From positions 186,001 to 250,000 of the forward strand of contig JAAKBF010000038.1 of the NCBI GenBank assembly GCA_012656075.1: a stretch of 64,000 bases of DNA. The letters are read 5' to 3'. The DNA comes from Phytophthora hibernalis (Eukaryota; Oomycota; Peronosporomycetes; Peronosporales; Peronosporaceae). Below are positions 12,056-24,832 of the stretch, in pieces (position 1 is the stretch's first letter; each line of letters starts with the position of its first letter). The notes beneath the pieces were generated by a model. The model searched no databases. It had not been told where the DNA came from and saw only the letters and a program-made list of their open reading frames with translations. Position numbers and translations under genes: made by a program.

Positions 12056-13325
12056 CTTCTTCTCTGAAGAGAAGAAGTGGAGCCTGGATGTGCCTGGTCG
12101 CGTGATCGACCTATCTCCCGCTGTTATTTGCGATGCAAGAGGCCTTCAGTTGATCAGCGAAATCCACTAGGATTAACACCTCTTGTTGGGCCAAGACAAT
12201 CAAGAAGGACGACTAATAAAACAGTCGTGCCACAAGAACCAAACCCATCCCAGCTGCGACGAGCACGACGAGAAGGTTGTGGCATCTGTAAGTAAAGTAT
12301 TCAGTCCAATGAAGTTGGAAACAAGTGACACAGAATGAAGAAGGACTAGGTACGAGTGCGTGCAGCTCAGCATTCAGGCGCCTGTTAACATGTGCAGTTT
12401 GCCATTAACGGCTCAATTCATAATGGAAGCATTTTGAGCCACCACATCGTCATTTGCGTTACTGGTATGCACCTCTTTGCCCGTTCATGATATGTATCGA
12501 TGGAAACTGCGGGTAGATCTTTCCACAAATACTTCTCGTTTAGTGATGTTCCCACCACCACGCTGAAAGTACTTTCTTTCAATAGCAATGTTATTCTATG
12601 GGCTAATAGTTACATTATATTGGCAGATGGCATGAATACATGGCACCGACATTAAAGCAATCAAGATCTCATGTTGCTGCTAACGATTTCGGATGATAAC
12701 CTGCCTGTTACCACGAATGAATGGGTGAGCATCGGAGCACAGTACGCCGATAGGGAAGCGTGCGTGTGGGTTGATCAGGCCACATCAAGTTTGGGCAGAA
12801 GCTCGCCACTTTCGGTCGCTTTCGTACCCCATTTCATATCCAGCTTTATTTTCACTCACAAGAAGCATCAAGGCGGGGATCAATAAGCGCTAGCTTGCGA
12901 GGTGGAACGCGATCGCATCGCTGAGGCATTTCAACGGAACGGACGTGTGGAATGTCACGGGGTACATGCATTGAGGGATCGCATATGCAAATGGACAATG
13001 ATACCATTTCCACCGGTTAATTAACTCTGTCGATTTATTGTTTAAATGTTACCATCCTGACGTCCGCTTTGACTTGATCAACGCCGCAAACAATGACATC
13101 GTTTGCTGCCGACGCTGAAGAGGGCCTTTATGCTCCTCCCTTTCGCGGTGCTCTATATCCACATATCTACGGTTGGCGTCTAGCTGTGCTTGTACTGCGA
13201 GCTCAATGGTCTGGTGGTAGAGCTTCATGAGAAAATGATAAAACTCACTCGAAGTATTACCTTGCGTATGCGATCCGACCCCTGCTTCGATTTCTTGTTG
13301 ATACGGCCCAACAACAGGCACTTGG
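12056..13325 (+). repeat. dispersed repeat X, copy A (~1.27 kb)
   Basis: Nearly identical, in opposite orientation, to 26,284-27,540. Homology stops sharply after CAACAGGCACTTGG at 13,325. Inside, a plus-strand frame (12671-12886) reads ISDDNLPVTTNEWVSIGAQY and SSLGR, then shifts frame to KLATFGRFRTPFH. This is reminiscent of Myb/SANT-like proteins of oomycete repeats, but weakly. A minus-strand frame (13049-13390) encodes a charged helical segment (YVDIEHREREEHKGPLQRRQ). The 12,056 end contains a Tc1-like fragment (FSEEKKWSLD). No terminal inverted repeat or target duplication was found, so the class is unknown. Confidence 0.85.
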
Positions 13326-13329
13326 GTTT

Positions 13330-14900
13330 TTATGATTTCAGTCGGGTGATACCCGCAGAGTCGATGACGGCACACTGCTGCGAATGACAATGTATGTCTT
13401 CTGGTTGAGATGGCGGCTTGGGTGGCGCTTCGGAACCTACGCGTTGCCGGGCGTTTTATGAGTCTGAAAACACTGAGGATAGGTCGGCAATGTAACGACG
13501 CACGCTGCTACACCTACACTGAATGAATGCCGGACTATATCCAAAATGATGTGGCATCATCATTTTTTTTACTGGGCACGCGCGTCAATATCTGTAGCGC
13601 ATTCCAAACACATATCTACAAATGGATAATAGTACATATATACGGTGCTCGGTATTATATTAGTGTGTTGCTCGAAGAAAGATATCATTCAAAATGTTGC
13701 TCAACGTTCTGGATAAATCATCTGCTGCAGGTAAAATACGATTATAAGTGATATCATAACATAGAGGTGTTTTGTCCTAATCTTCTGCGGATGGGTCAAC
13801 CGCCACAATATGATAATAATAAACCCGGTTATACAACTAACGCCGTGTTTTACACGGAGAAGCTCTTGATTGGATTCCTGCTGCAGATTGCCTTGGCAAA
13901 GAACTCTGTATTGCATTGGGGACGCAATTCCCATACCAGTATATGAGAGTACGGGACTCAACTTCGACTCTCTCGTGGTCACTCATGTTCGGTCAGGTCC
14001 CAGTACGGCTGGGAATACACTGGCCAACCTTGGTTGATTGGGACCGCCATCCATCGTGGATGAGAGCCAATTATCTTGGGTTGCTAGTGAAAGTTTTTAG
14101 GCTTGGTGCTTTCCTTCTCGTGTACGACACGTGACTAAACTATCCCACTTTGAGTTTCACTCGCAACTGCACAAGCGTTCGTCCTCTCCTTCTCTCCGTT
14201 GAAGCACTCACTCAACGAGCCAAAGCTGCTACAGTACAGTTACAACACAAACCCTGATGAAGTAGTCGTTTCGCCGAACACTAACCAGTGTCTTCGTTTT
14301 CGTACGTTTTCGTTGTCTTGTATTCAAATTTAGCTGGTGGAAAACTACGTACCGGCGTATTTCTATTAGAAATACGAGGCTGAAGCGGCCAACACTACGA
14401 TTCTACTTGCGCTCGGTGAAGTAACAAAGATTTTTAACCTACTGGGTTTTGAAGCTTATAGCTGATAATCTTTGTTTACAGACAACGACCGGCAAATGCG
14501 CCACCTTATGAACGGTATCCACGATAGTTAAGGATGATATTTGAAAACGACAGCGAAACACGCCATATTTAATTAGGAGGTTGTGGTTGGATAAAATTTC
14601 ACTCTGGGCGATCAAATTTTGTGCATAACAATCCCAAGAAAAAGTAATGTACAATAATCCAACCCACAAAGTGAAAAAACGTGGCAAATGTATATCCATT
14701 ACAGGAATGTTGCTCTTTTGTCCGTATCAAAATCGATGCATTCTAATTATATAGGACTTCATTATGGTGAATTGTGACGGAGCCTATTCATTTGGGCGTT
14801 GTGTAAAACAAAATCGCGACTAAGCAATCAACACACGGTTAACACCGCAAGGACCGGGAGCGCCGTTCAAGACAAATAGCGTTCAAACCGAGTACAGTAA
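13330..14900. other. no gene recognised
   Basis: Only short frames (maximum 93 codons at 13701-13982, minus). AT-rich with many stops. No repeat partner in the window. Confidence 0.45.
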
Positions 14901-14906
14901 TGTGCG

Positions 14907-15577
14907 TCAATAAGGAACACCTGATATATATAGAATAGTGAAGGATATACGCGCCAACAAGCAAAAAGAGAAAGGACATTGTATTGATTTAGTTAAGCAG
15001 GAAGAATACACTGACCTTACTGATAAGAGTCGAATGTATCCAGCACTTCTTAATTGTAGAAGCAGGCACGCTATCCCAGGCCGATTCACACCATTTCATA
15101 GCCGTTAGCATAACGAGTGGCTAAACCTGGGCTGCTGGTGGCGAGAGATGCGCAACTTCTTAGCCAACTCCATGGCATAAAAAATAATTATAGCACCGCT
15201 AACGCAGATACCTTCCAGTTCTGCCAGCATAATAACTTCAACAACGTTTTCATCAAGCTGCAGCTGAACGGCGGAGAGCTTGTTTAGCGGCGGGGGCTTT
15301 CACGTGGCTGTCGTAGCAGGCATGCTTTCCCAGTCATGATTCGACTGATGGTTGTCTTGCCAGGGAGCTTGCTCAAACCGAAATTGGTTCGTGGCCAGCG
15401 AGATAGCTCACGGTAGGTAGCGGATGGGTATTCCTGGGCTCTCTTGACAAGAAGAATCTTCTGGAGATGAGTGAGGCAAGATCTTGTCTCGGAGGTGGGG
15501 CTCATGATGCTGGATGGACGGTGGAGGGCGGTGCGTCTTGTCAGCGGCAGATTGGATTGTGATCGACAATGCGCCAA
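14907..15577 (-). pseudogene. pogo/Tc5-type transposase N-terminus (CENP-B-like helix-turn-helix) relic
   Basis: The minus-strand frame 15284-15577 contains YPSATYRELSRWPRTNFGL and LPGKTTISRIM. This has the spacing of the first DNA-binding helix-turn-helix of pogo/CENP-B-related transposases. Downstream, in another phase (~15,140-15,270), LDENVVEVIMLAELEGICV, SGAIIIFYAMELAKKLRI and RFSHS resemble the second CENP-B-type helix-turn-helix (S-G-A-I, then A-x-E-x-A). No DDE domain follows, because the later sequence is degraded. The assignment rests on remembered family patterns. Confidence 0.6.
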
Positions 15578-15619
15578 GTATTTCCTGAGGGACGAACCTG
15601 GTCCGATTCGGATACATAT

Positions 15620-16814
15620 GTATCGCGCCCAAATTCAAATGACCAATTCGTCCTCTGATTGGCGGAATCTTAACTCCACACCCAATCAAATGACTCAATC
15701 GATACAATTCCGTCCAATAGCGTCAGAATGGGTCTGATTGGTTACTAAAGTCAATACCCACTGCATTCCCCTCCCCCAGGTGTTTATAATGTTTCAAAGG
15801 ATATTAGTTGACACCCCGTTCCCTATTGACGCACATTACTGTAGTACATACGGACGAAACCCGGCATGATTAAGGCCGGCATTGTACATGTACATGTAGC
15901 AACCATTCATTTAATATAGTAAACATATGATTGGCTTAAATCTTTGATTAATTTTCCCAGTACAAAGCGAATGTGCCACTCTCTTCAGGCGTATTTTATT
16001 GTCGGGGGATTTGCCGGTCGTTGTTTGTAACCCATTTCCTTCAAGCAACATTCAGTGGGTGGGTGGGTTTTGATGTTACCCGTGGCCGCTACGGTCGACA
16101 TTCATCTGGGTGTTTACATTGTCAACCGGTTATTATATAGTAAGGGTAAAGTACCTTGAACTGACTAAGCAAAGGGATGATTTGGCTACACCTTCATAAA
16201 ATTAAAGAGTGGACACCCACCGATTTCGACTAAAAAATCTGACATGGATCTTATATAACAGGTCTATCGATTTCAAAGATATTTGTAAACTGGTGTCCTT
16301 CCAGAAAGAAGGTTTTTAAAGTATACGCATAAAAGATAAGAGGTTTTATTAAAGGTTCGAGTCCCCTTGAGGGAAACTCTGGATAAAAATCCAGAGAACA
16401 TAGCAGGGTTTAAAGCTTATTCGTTGAAGTATCCGAATCGTATTACGAAAGATATCCGAAATGCAAGGATTCAGACCTCGTTGCGATCCCTGGTAGACTC
16501 TGGATAAAAATAGCAAACTATTAAAATAGTTGTTACATTTGGGGTTGAATTTTTTAAAAGCATGCGTCGTACCTGCTGCAGTTCGCTTGATGTAAAAATT
16601 GCTTACCGGCCTGACGGGGCCGGGGACCTCGAAGTTTGATTTGAATCTCTAAAGCCCACTCTTCAGTTTACCTGGTGATATTTCCCACCAAAAACTACGT
16701 TACAAAATCTAAAATCGCATCATTCTCGGAAAATTATTCCTGCACTTTGAACGAAACATTTCCTCCAGCTATCTTGGCTAACAAAACTTAGGTAAATTCT
16801 TATGCCCGGTGGCC
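15620..16814. other. no gene recognised
   Basis: AT-rich DNA with few open frames. A perfect 8-bp stem with a 4-base loop (CTCTGGAT-AAAA-ATCCAGAG) lies near 16,376, and its 5' half recurs near 16,497. A GGTTCGAGTCCCC string at ~16,357 looks like a tRNA B box, but no cloverleaf can be drawn around it. Confidence 0.45.
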
Positions 16815-16816
16815 TA

Positions 16817-17465
16817 CACTCCGGCCAAAAGTGTACGAACACTCACACTTTTGCAAATAACTCAGCTTCTAGAGCGAGTTGAGCGACGTGCTTTGGATAT
16901 ATTATGTGGAATACATTACAGATCAATCGTTATGGGTTAACATTGCGGATTTCAGCGTTTTGCGGGGTAGCTCACATACAAAAAACCGTTTGGCAGGTGG
17001 CCAAAATATACGAACACGCACGCTGACTAGTATTCACTACAAATTTCTAAATAAAGCGATGGGTACAGGAATGATGATAATCAGTAGTGTTGCCCTTCCT
17101 CTCCATGAATTCGATGCACCTACGAGGCATGGAGTTGATCAGCGTCGACATTGTCTCCTCCGAAATGTTGCCCCAGGCGGTGTACAGCGCCTTCAAAAGT
17201 GAGACCACGCTGTCGTACTGCATCCCATCGCGGTAAACGTCTTGGGACATGATCGCCCAGAGATTATCAATAGGATTGAGGTCGCCAGAACGGGCAGGCC
17301 CTCTCATCACCTGCACGCCCTGCTCCTCGAAAAATGCTCTTGTCTCCCGTGGCGTGTGGATCGCGGTGTTATCTTGGTGGAAGACATAATCCACACCGTA
17401 GTGCAGATGCGCGGATGGGAGCAAGTACTCCGACACTGAACACGTAGTGATGCGACGACTGCCCC
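16817..17465 (-). mobile_element. Tc1/mariner element A, 3' half (terminal repeat + transposase C-terminus)
   Basis: It starts with CACTCCGGCCAAAAG directly after TA (16815-16816). A terminal repeat of ~220 bp follows that matches 25,545-25,765. The minus-strand frame ending at 17,047 encodes the transposase C-terminus: HHYVFSVSEYLLP (with a frame change), VDYVFHQDNTAIH with the second catalytic Asp, SGDLNPIDNLW with the third catalytic position, then SMPRRCIEFMERKGNTTDY. The third residue is Asp with 34 residues between, i.e. DD34D rather than the DD34E of classic Tc1. It is cut at ~17,465, where copia sequence begins. The missing N-terminal part is at 25,545-27,694. Confidence 0.85.
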
Positions 17466-20400
17466 AAGCGTGTCTTGGACCAAGCGGCCAAGGTCTTTCG
17501 CCGCAAGATTTGGTCGAGGCCAACCAGGAAGGTACGGGAGGAAGCAGAGTACGTCCTGACGCCCAAAATGGAAGGCAAGGGCAAGGGCAGGGCCCCGGAT
17601 CGTCGCGAGATATCACTGGATGAATGCCTGACGGATAGAGTGGCTGTAGATGCGTGTGAAGCCGTGCAAGAGATTCCGAAAAGTCCTGTAGGTTGCACGA
17701 GTCCACCGCCATGCAACGTGAAGATCCCGCTGAAACCGGGAAGAGACATCTGTGTCTTCGACGACGAAGACGAGCCGATGGACTCAGTGGTCAACGCTGT
17801 GAATGTAAACACCGAGCCGACAGTCAAGGCGACTGGACAACAGTCCGACGGTGACATCGACATGGATGCAGAAACAGAGAAAGGCAGTAAGCAAGAGATT
17901 GCTGCGACGACCGAGCAGTTTGCCGGGATGATGAAAGATCTCGAGGACAAGGTGCGTAGTTTGTATCCATTTCTTCTAGATAGAGAGGATTGCCTAACCA
18001 CAGATTCTTTGTGCTTGACTCAGGGTGCGAACACGGCTTAACCAGTGAGTCAGCACGCTTTGTGGAGAAGCAGCCCAATACACAGTACATGTTCACATTT
18101 GCACAGGTCTCTAAACATTCCAATACACACATTGTAAAATTGTATTTACGTGGTCCACATGGAATTCGCCCGTTTCTGTTCGAAAATATCGCACTAGTGC
18201 CACATGCTCCTTCGAATATTTTAAGCGAGTTCTGACTCAGACGGAGTAGGTACCAAATTTTCGGTTCCCTAAACGGAGACTTTAACTTTGTCCTATACGA
18301 AGGAGAACTAGAGTTTGAAGTTAAAGCTGTGAATGGAGCGTACTATGTGCAGAGTAAACCACTAAAAGAGCGTCAGCTAATGTGTAGTGCGGCAAAACAC
18401 CAGCCTTGTAAGCCAATAGTGCTGCCGGGAGCAGGAAAACTAGACCGAACACTAAAATAGTGGCATATAAAGCTGGGTCACATCAATAAAGAGACGCTAA
18501 TAGCCATGGTGAGTAAGGCCTTAGTACATGGTATGCCAGTGCTATCCGCTGCAGAGCTGAGGCGCATACCCTTCTTTTGCTCAACATGTGCGGAAATGAA
18601 GAAGAGGAGAATGTCCTACCGTAACAAAGAAGGCTCCAGAGACTCACATCCAATTAGTACTATCCATGTGGATACAAATGGCCCGATGAAAACTATGGGC
18701 ATCTACGGAAGCATGCGAAAATATATTACTTCCTGTGTATCATTGACGACAATACATCGTGGCTATGGACATACGTCCTGCGCAGTAAGCGAGAGGTGTA
18801 TGAGAAAGTAGAGGAGCTACTGTTGCGCCTGGAACGCGAGGAAGTTCCCAATTAGGCGAATTCGATCCGATGGTGGCACGGAACTTGTGAACACAGCATT
18901 AAAAACGTTCTACAAGAAGAAGGGTATTACCTTCCAAACGTTCAACGCCTACAGCCTGGAAGAAAACGGCACAGCTGAGAGAGACCATCAGAGAAAACTA
19001 GACCGAGTTCGCTGTGCATTGAAGGATGCAAATATGGCTCACAAGGAGTGGCCAGAAGCACTCATGTATATGACATATGTGCAAAATCGCACTCTTATGA
19101 ATCGATTGGGAAACAAGACACCATATGAGATGGTATATGGAACACCTCCAAATGTAAGTTGTGGGGAGCAATTTGCTTTGCGCACATCCCCGATAGGACA
19201 AGAAATAGTCCGCCCGAGCTCTTAAGTGTCGGTTTCTCGGAATGTCCGAAGAAACCAAGGGTTACCGCTTGTGGGATGTCTATAACAACAGGCACATGAT
19301 ATCAAGAGATGTGCTCTTCGACACCACCAATGTAGACTTGATGGTACAACAAGCTTTCAGCAAGACCGAACTTGACCTCACAACTGAATTTGCTGTGCGA
19401 GAGTCACCAGCAGCAGTGGCAGCCGAGTCATTTGATATCGAGAGTACCGATACAGAATCAACCCCAGAGTCTATGGACGGAGTAGGAGATACAGAATTGG
19501 CCACCGAGTCTACTGAAGCAGTGGGAGTCAGAAACAAACGCCGACGTGCGGGGCTAATAGAGACACCTACACGTAAGACTCGACCGCGGCGAGAGACAAA
19601 GAAACCAAACCGCTACCGGGACTATCAGTGCTTTCAGGCGATGCTAGACAAGTATTACACACGAGATACTGGAGAAAAAAGTTCCAGATCCTGGGTCACT
19701 CAAAGAAGTACTAAGGGGGTCACACCGAGAGCAATTGAAGCAGGCCCTTGAGCTAGAGTACGACTCACTCATTGAAAATAGTACGTGGAGACTCGTCCCG
19801 CTTCTACCAGGACGTAAAGCTTTGCCCTGCCATTGGGTGCTAGTAGTTAAATATAATGCCGACGGAAGTGTCGAGCGATTCGAAACACGCCTTGTGGCAC
19901 ATGGAAACCATCAAGAGTTTGGTGTGGACTGTGACGACGTATACGCGCCAGTGGCACGATTTGAGGCCCTACGCTTAGTGCTAGCTATTGGTACCATCCT
20001 AGACTGTCATATCCACCAAATGGATGTACACACTGCCTTCTTAAACGGCACCATGGAAGGAGAACAAAAGGTCTATATGCGACAGCCATATGATTTTGTG
20101 AAGCGAGGTCACGTGAATCTGGTCTGTGAACTTCTTTAGAGCATTTACGGCCTGAAACAAGCCCCTCGAATCTGGTATAGAGTCCTTCATACCTTTCTGA
20201 CGTTGATGGGTTTTACCCAATGCCACAAAGAGTATTGCATTTACGTGCAAAAAGTGGGAGAAGCTTAAAGTAGTAGTATATGTTGACGATCTAATGATCA
20301 CGTCGCGAGATATGCGACTCATCAACAGGCTGAAAGCCGAACTTTCAAAACGATTTAAAATGAAGGACCTAGTTGATATTCACTATATCCTCAAAAGAAG

Positions 20401-20940
20401 TACACCACAATAGCGACCAACGAGTGATGAGAATCTCCTAGCGCAAGTACATTGCAGAGCTGATCACGAAGTATAAAATGATCAACAGTGCACCGGTGAT
20501 GATGCCACAAGTTCCTGGTCTTACACTCGAGCCAGAAACGAAGCTGAGTGCAGAACAGATTGCTGCACAGCCTTTTGACAACAGGGGCATTGTGGGATCA
20601 CTCCAATATTTGGCCCGTGGGAAAAGACAGGACATTGCCAACGCAGTGAGAGAGCTTAGCAATTTTTTTCTTGCTACAACCACACGCATTGGGACGCCGT
20701 TAGGCGAGTACTCAAATACTTGGAAGGAACGTCGACGTACGGTCTGTTACTCGATGGGAAAACGAGTGATGTGACTTACGAAGTGTACACAGACGCATGC
20801 TTCGCGTGTCAACCAAAAGAACGTATATCGGTAACAGGCATGTGCCTGTCTGCCCAGAACAAGAAAGGAAAGGAGAATGAGGTGCGGAGCACCGAAAACC
20901 CTCTCAAATATGTTAAAAAATTACATTAGCAAGTACTAGA
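17466..20940 (+). pseudogene. Ty1/copia element 1, linker-protease-integrase-RT-RNase H
   Basis: Domains in order are as follows. An acidic linker (17475-18041) comes first. The protease has FVLDSGCEHGLTSESARF (ORF 17990-18235). The GAG-pre-integrase zinc part is WHIKLGHINKETLIAMV then FFCSTCAEMKK. The integrase core has STIHVDTNGPMKT (first D), RIRSDGGTELVN (second D) and ENGTAERDHQRKL (E). The reverse transcriptase has WVLVVKYNADGSVERFETR, QMDVHTAFLNGTMEG, YGLKQAPRIWY and YVDDLM, with the catalytic box intact. The RNase H start is EVYTDACFACQPKERISVTG. At least six stops or frame changes break it. It begins abruptly at ~17,466 next to a half Tc1 and lacks gag. A matching gag fragment with the missing orientation lies at 27,700-28,240. 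Its own LTRs were not identified. Confidence 0.9.
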
Positions 20941-21136
20941 GGACATCACAGCTGTTTGGATAGTGCATGGCAGTGAGCTCCCTGCCACGAATAGTGCGAT
21001 GACGATAAAAGGCTGAGGAGTGAAGCCATCAAGGGCGACGTCCGAAGAAGACCTCACTTCCTCTTTGCATCAGACCCCGAGCACACGAGTCTAGAGCATA
21101 GGCAAATAGAATAGAGGAAAAAGTTAATGCACGTAT

Positions 21137-21292
21137 TGTGAGATTCCTAATAAGTGTTCAAAGTTCATTTCAACACATACACTATCGTACCTAGCTACAT
21201 GTGCATCCACGCGGCAGTGCGCTTGCGAGCTGAGGAAGTCCACCTTTGAATCTATGCTCTATTCACCACTTCACTCTTCGACCTCTTCATCT
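21137..21292 (+). repeat. copia LTR (3' LTR of copia element 2)
   Basis: It matches the reverse complement of 34,495-34,667, for example CGTACCTAGCTA, ATCCACGCGGCAGT, GCGCTTGCGAGCT and the final TTCATCT. The left edge is uncertain because similarity is strong only from ~21,178. Immediately after it, GTACA (21,293-21,297) equals the five bases bordering the other LTR, as expected for a target-site duplication. Although adjacent to copia element 1, it belongs by sequence to the family of copia element 2. Confidence 0.8.
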
Positions 21293-21750
21293 GTACATTT
21301 AGTTCAGGGTGCGACTGGCTCGTCCGCCTCATCTAGCCCGTGACTAGTTTCTTCTTTCGCCTCTCTTGCTTGATATAAATGCTCCAGCTCTTACTGATAC
21401 TGCATTTTGCATTGTGCTGAATATTTGGTATGTTTCCCAGTCAATTATCGTCACCATGGCACGTTTCCACGGCACGCCCAGCATGACATCACATATTCGG
21501 AATGAAACAAATGTTGAAGTCAAATACAAACGGCTCCATGTTTTCCACCACGTTAGACAAAGGAATCACTCTGTTCCGGATTTGCTCCGTTTCCCCGTTT
21601 GCATAAGTAGCTGCAAAGTATCCTAAATCAGTCACAGCATTTTCCCCATGTTGTTGTCGCACAAAAGCTTCCAAAACCCCACAAAAGTCGGCTCCTTCAT
21701 CGAAAAATGTGCGATATCGATGCAGATAACCATCACTTTGGCACAAAGTG
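21293..21750 (-). pseudogene. Ty3/gypsy protease region
   Basis: Minus-strand frame 21489-21746 reads FFDEGADFCGVLEAFVR (D-x-G-A type active site, here DEGAD), then GYFAATYANGETEQIRNRVI and EFDFNIC-like FVFDFNICFIPNM. After a frame change it continues HDVMLGVPWKRAMVTIIDW (ORF 21344-21529), the conserved G-x-P-W region of a gypsy protease. A third phase runs to the copia LTR junction (EADEPVAP, then a stop). It is separated from gag by the piggyBac element at 21,758-23,335. It continues, across the copia insertion, into the RT part at 34,690. Confidence 0.75.
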
Positions 21751-21757
21751 TCCTTAA

Positions 21758-23335
21758 CCCCTGATTACCGCAAAATTGAGCCGGCTGCCACTTAACAATA
21801 AGTCGTAAGTTACTGCTTCATTTAACCTACACATTTGTATTAGTCCGTCTTTTCCACAGGGACGCACGCTAGGATGGGACAATTAGTTAATAGGGGTTTC
21901 TGAATATTACGTCGTAACTCTTACGACGTAAGTGCACGCATACGGACCAATACTAGGTAAGTTACGACTTTGGCATCCAAGTGGATTGTGAAAAAGGTGG
22001 ACTGGATATGGCTATAAAAATAGACCGTAAAAAGACAAAAACAGATAATGACCAGTAATCAACCAATCCTTCAATAAAAGTTACTGACGTGAAGCTGAAA
22101 CTGACCATTGTTCCTTCTCAAATTCTTCCATTACTTGACGTGTCGTGTGCACACGTGCGGCCTTCGGAGTACGACGCAGAACAACGCGCTTGCCAAGGTA
22201 GCTCGGTATTACCGTCAAAATCCTCGTGCCACACTTGGAAGCACGTCGTGTCGGTCCCCTCCGTGCTTTGGGGCACAGGAAGAACTTGGCGTCGCCCTTG
22301 GAACAGTCCACACAGTAGTACGTAGTCTGAAAGCTCTTCTTCTGCTACCCTCGGTACAAGGAGCACACCTTGCACGCGCGCTGACGCCGCTTCTGGATCC
22401 TGGAGACGACCACCCAATCCTCGAGTTGCTTTAGCTTGTGTGTGGTCTTGCGGCGGCACTTGCGCGCGTGAAGCAACTGCTCCGGTGTGCTGAGCTCGAA
22501 GTCGTCGTCGCGCACCTGCAGTAGTTGCTTGTGCAGCATCTTCAACCAGTCGAGCCGCTTGAGTGGACGAGCCCCTCTTATGTTGCAGGCTTCCTAGTGT
22601 GTGACGTAAGCATTGACCAACGCGAGATCGAACAGAAGTGCAGGTCGCCTAAAATCCCCTTTATTTCTATCACCATCAATCCCCGCAGGTGAACTTGGTT
22701 CATTTTCGCTACCTGAGCTGTCAGATCCAAACAGAGCCTCTAGACTTCTTACCGCGGACTCATCTGCATAGGTGGCAGAGGACGCGGTCTTGGTTTTCGT
22801 GTTCACGCCTCCTACAATGCCTTTGGTCACAGCGAACTTCACGACTGCGGTCTCTCACACCTTCAATGTGCTCCTCGTTCACCACTTCAGGGTCAGGTAA
22901 GACCAAGACGTCGCCAAGCCCATTGGAAGCTTGGATGTCCAGCCTCCGCGGTGAGCTATCTCCACAGGGTCCCGAAGTTGACGTCCCGAACGTCAACCTC
23001 GGGGGCAGCCTGAGCCTGGGTCTTGGTACGGGTGCTCACTCGGTATGACATCTTCGATGCAAATTCGGCAATGAAGGCCACAGACCACCAGTCGATGGAA
23101 CCCATCAAAGAGGCGGTTCTCAGAGAGTGGGGCAGTGAACCCAACTGCCACCTTTCTACCCAGTCGCAGGCTACCTCTCCCACCTTATATCTTTTCTGCC
23201 CAAAAATTGACTTGTTTAAAGTATTGGTTTGCCATTTCTGAGTCATTTTCTGTTTATTTATAATTATTTTAAAGTCGTAACTTACGACTTTATCTCGGCG
23301 TTAAGCTGTAAGTTACGACGTTGGTAATCAAGGGG
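21758..23335 (-). mobile_element. piggyBac element, internally deleted, flanked by TTAA
   Basis: TTAA occurs at 21,754-21,757 and 23,336-23,339. The inner ends are inverted: CCCCTGATTACC on the left, and GGTAATCAAGGGG on the right. Subterminal GTAAGTTACGAC-type motifs repeat at both ends. Minus-strand coding remains are an N-terminal piece (22956-23246, MTQKWQTNTLNKSIFGQKRY), an acidic serine-rich region, and then the transposase C-terminus. That end includes LFDLALVNAYVTH, KRLDWLKMLHKQLLQV and EDWVVVSRIQKRRQRACKVC, and a Cys-rich tail (TTYYCVDCSKGDAKFFLCPK, across a frame change). The catalytic Asp region is missing, so this is a non-autonomous derivative. It sits between gag and protease of a gypsy element. 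Confidence 0.85.
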
Positions 23336-23339
23336 TTAA

Positions 23340-24720
23340 TCAAATACTTCGCACGCTTTGTGTACTTTCTGTTTTTACGGAAGTACACGCACAGCTTTGC
23401 CCGGATCTAAGCCACTCGCTGCGAGTTCGGTTTTGGCTGGATTAGGTCCCGGAACGCTATCCCCGCGACCAGTTAGTTTAAATCTGACTTGATCTTGGCC
23501 ATGTCTGCTTGCAGCGACGCCATCAAATCGAGCAGGCGGTCAGGACTAGAATGAGGAGTCTCTGCCGTAGTTGAAGTACCATTGTTTTTTGTTTTTAACC
23601 ATTTGGGCTGCTGGTCGGGGTGAAGCTTCCAGCATTTTTCGCGCGTATGGCCATGGTCGGTGTAAAACGTGAAGGTGCACCGAGGCAAGTCGGGCTTCTT
23701 TTAAGAGTTTACTGCAGAGAGCTTACGATCTGCCCTATACTTTCACCTCCGTTCCCCTGGACAGTTGAGCTTTTGTTTTCACTGGGCTCCACCGTTTCAA
23801 TCATGAGGTTTCATCGATCGGATAGCGTCCACGAGTGCTGCCAGCGTCAGGTGTCGTTTCGTTTACAAAATATTTCGCAGTTCTTGAGAGCGCCAACCTT
23901 TTTTGAACAAAATCATCTAAAACTTCACAGATACTTCTTCTGTGTGTCCAAATAGCGCGTACCCTGCGTGCAGTCAAACAAACCAGCAAACCGGTCCTCC
24001 TTACGGGATTTGGTAAGAAATCACTGCCGCATCTTCTTACGATACAGCTCCAACGCCATTCGCCAGTGTACTCCTGCAATAGCCACGTTTTCGCTTTACC
24101 TTTCGTATTATTCATCATTAATTGACCCACACGAAAACCAACTTTCTGCTGCTTGAAAATTAGTCCATAAGATCTATACCACAGCATCATGTTGCGCACG
24201 TAGACATCAATCTCTTTGTTGTCCTCGCCGCCGAACAGTGGTTTCTTTCTGTTTGAAACGTTTTGAAATTCGACGCTTCAATTCATCACTCGAGTAAACT
24301 GGAGTACCTGCAGACATCGTGCCGAGTACATCCCACCCAGGATAGAGCTCCGCGTTCTCCGAAGTCTCTGTAGAATCCCCTCCCGATGTAGTTGGCATGT
24401 TTACGACTGTGGCTCGCAGCTGTGCGGAGTTCAGCAGAATTCTAAACGCATATGGTCCATTTCACCGCACATAGTTCTAAACTGCTCCGAGTAGTCCATC
24501 ATGGTAGCATAGCCCGGCCTCGAAAATTGCTGCATCTGATTAATCACTTGTTCCAAAAGTTGCTGCGACCGCGAAGCTTGCGTGGCACTTTCGTACTGCC
24601 GGGCCTCTACTCGTTTAGCGCAATTCGCTACTGACTATGTCAGCAACGTCTGATCCCTTTGTAAGCTGTGGAGGACATTCTCCCACCGAGGTGAGTTTGT
24701 CAACAGGTCGCGAAGTTGGT
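23340..24720 (-). pseudogene. Ty3/gypsy gag
   Basis: Minus-strand pieces in order: ARQYESATQASRSQQLLEQV and FSRPGYATMMDYSEQFRTMC (~24,650-24,450); MPTTSGGDSTETSENAELYP and YSSDELKRRISKRFKQKE (24207-24398); RSYGLIFKQQKVGFRVGQLM (23801-24199). The end is a zinc-knuckle-like DHGHTREKCWKLHPDQQPKW (23473-23688). Several frame changes and stops separate them. It lies downstream of the gypsy LTR at 24,833-25,100 and upstream of the protease, as in an intact gypsy element read on the minus strand. Confidence 0.75.
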
Positions 24721-24832
24721 CGACCTCGCTACCAGTAAGTCTCAACGACTACGTATCGCCTTGATCCGCATTAAAGTCGTCGATATCGACTCCAGGTATT
24801 TTGTCCACTGTCGCCACGACACAAAAGCTCTA

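Noticed and set aside
16348..16372. tRNA-like B box GGTTCGAGTCCCC
   Set aside because: No T-stem pairing, A box or acceptor stem can be built around it.
17475..18041. 188-codon ORF as a stand-alone host gene
   Set aside because: It runs straight into the copia protease and follows the gag zinc knuckle once the inversion is undone, so it is the gag-protease linker.
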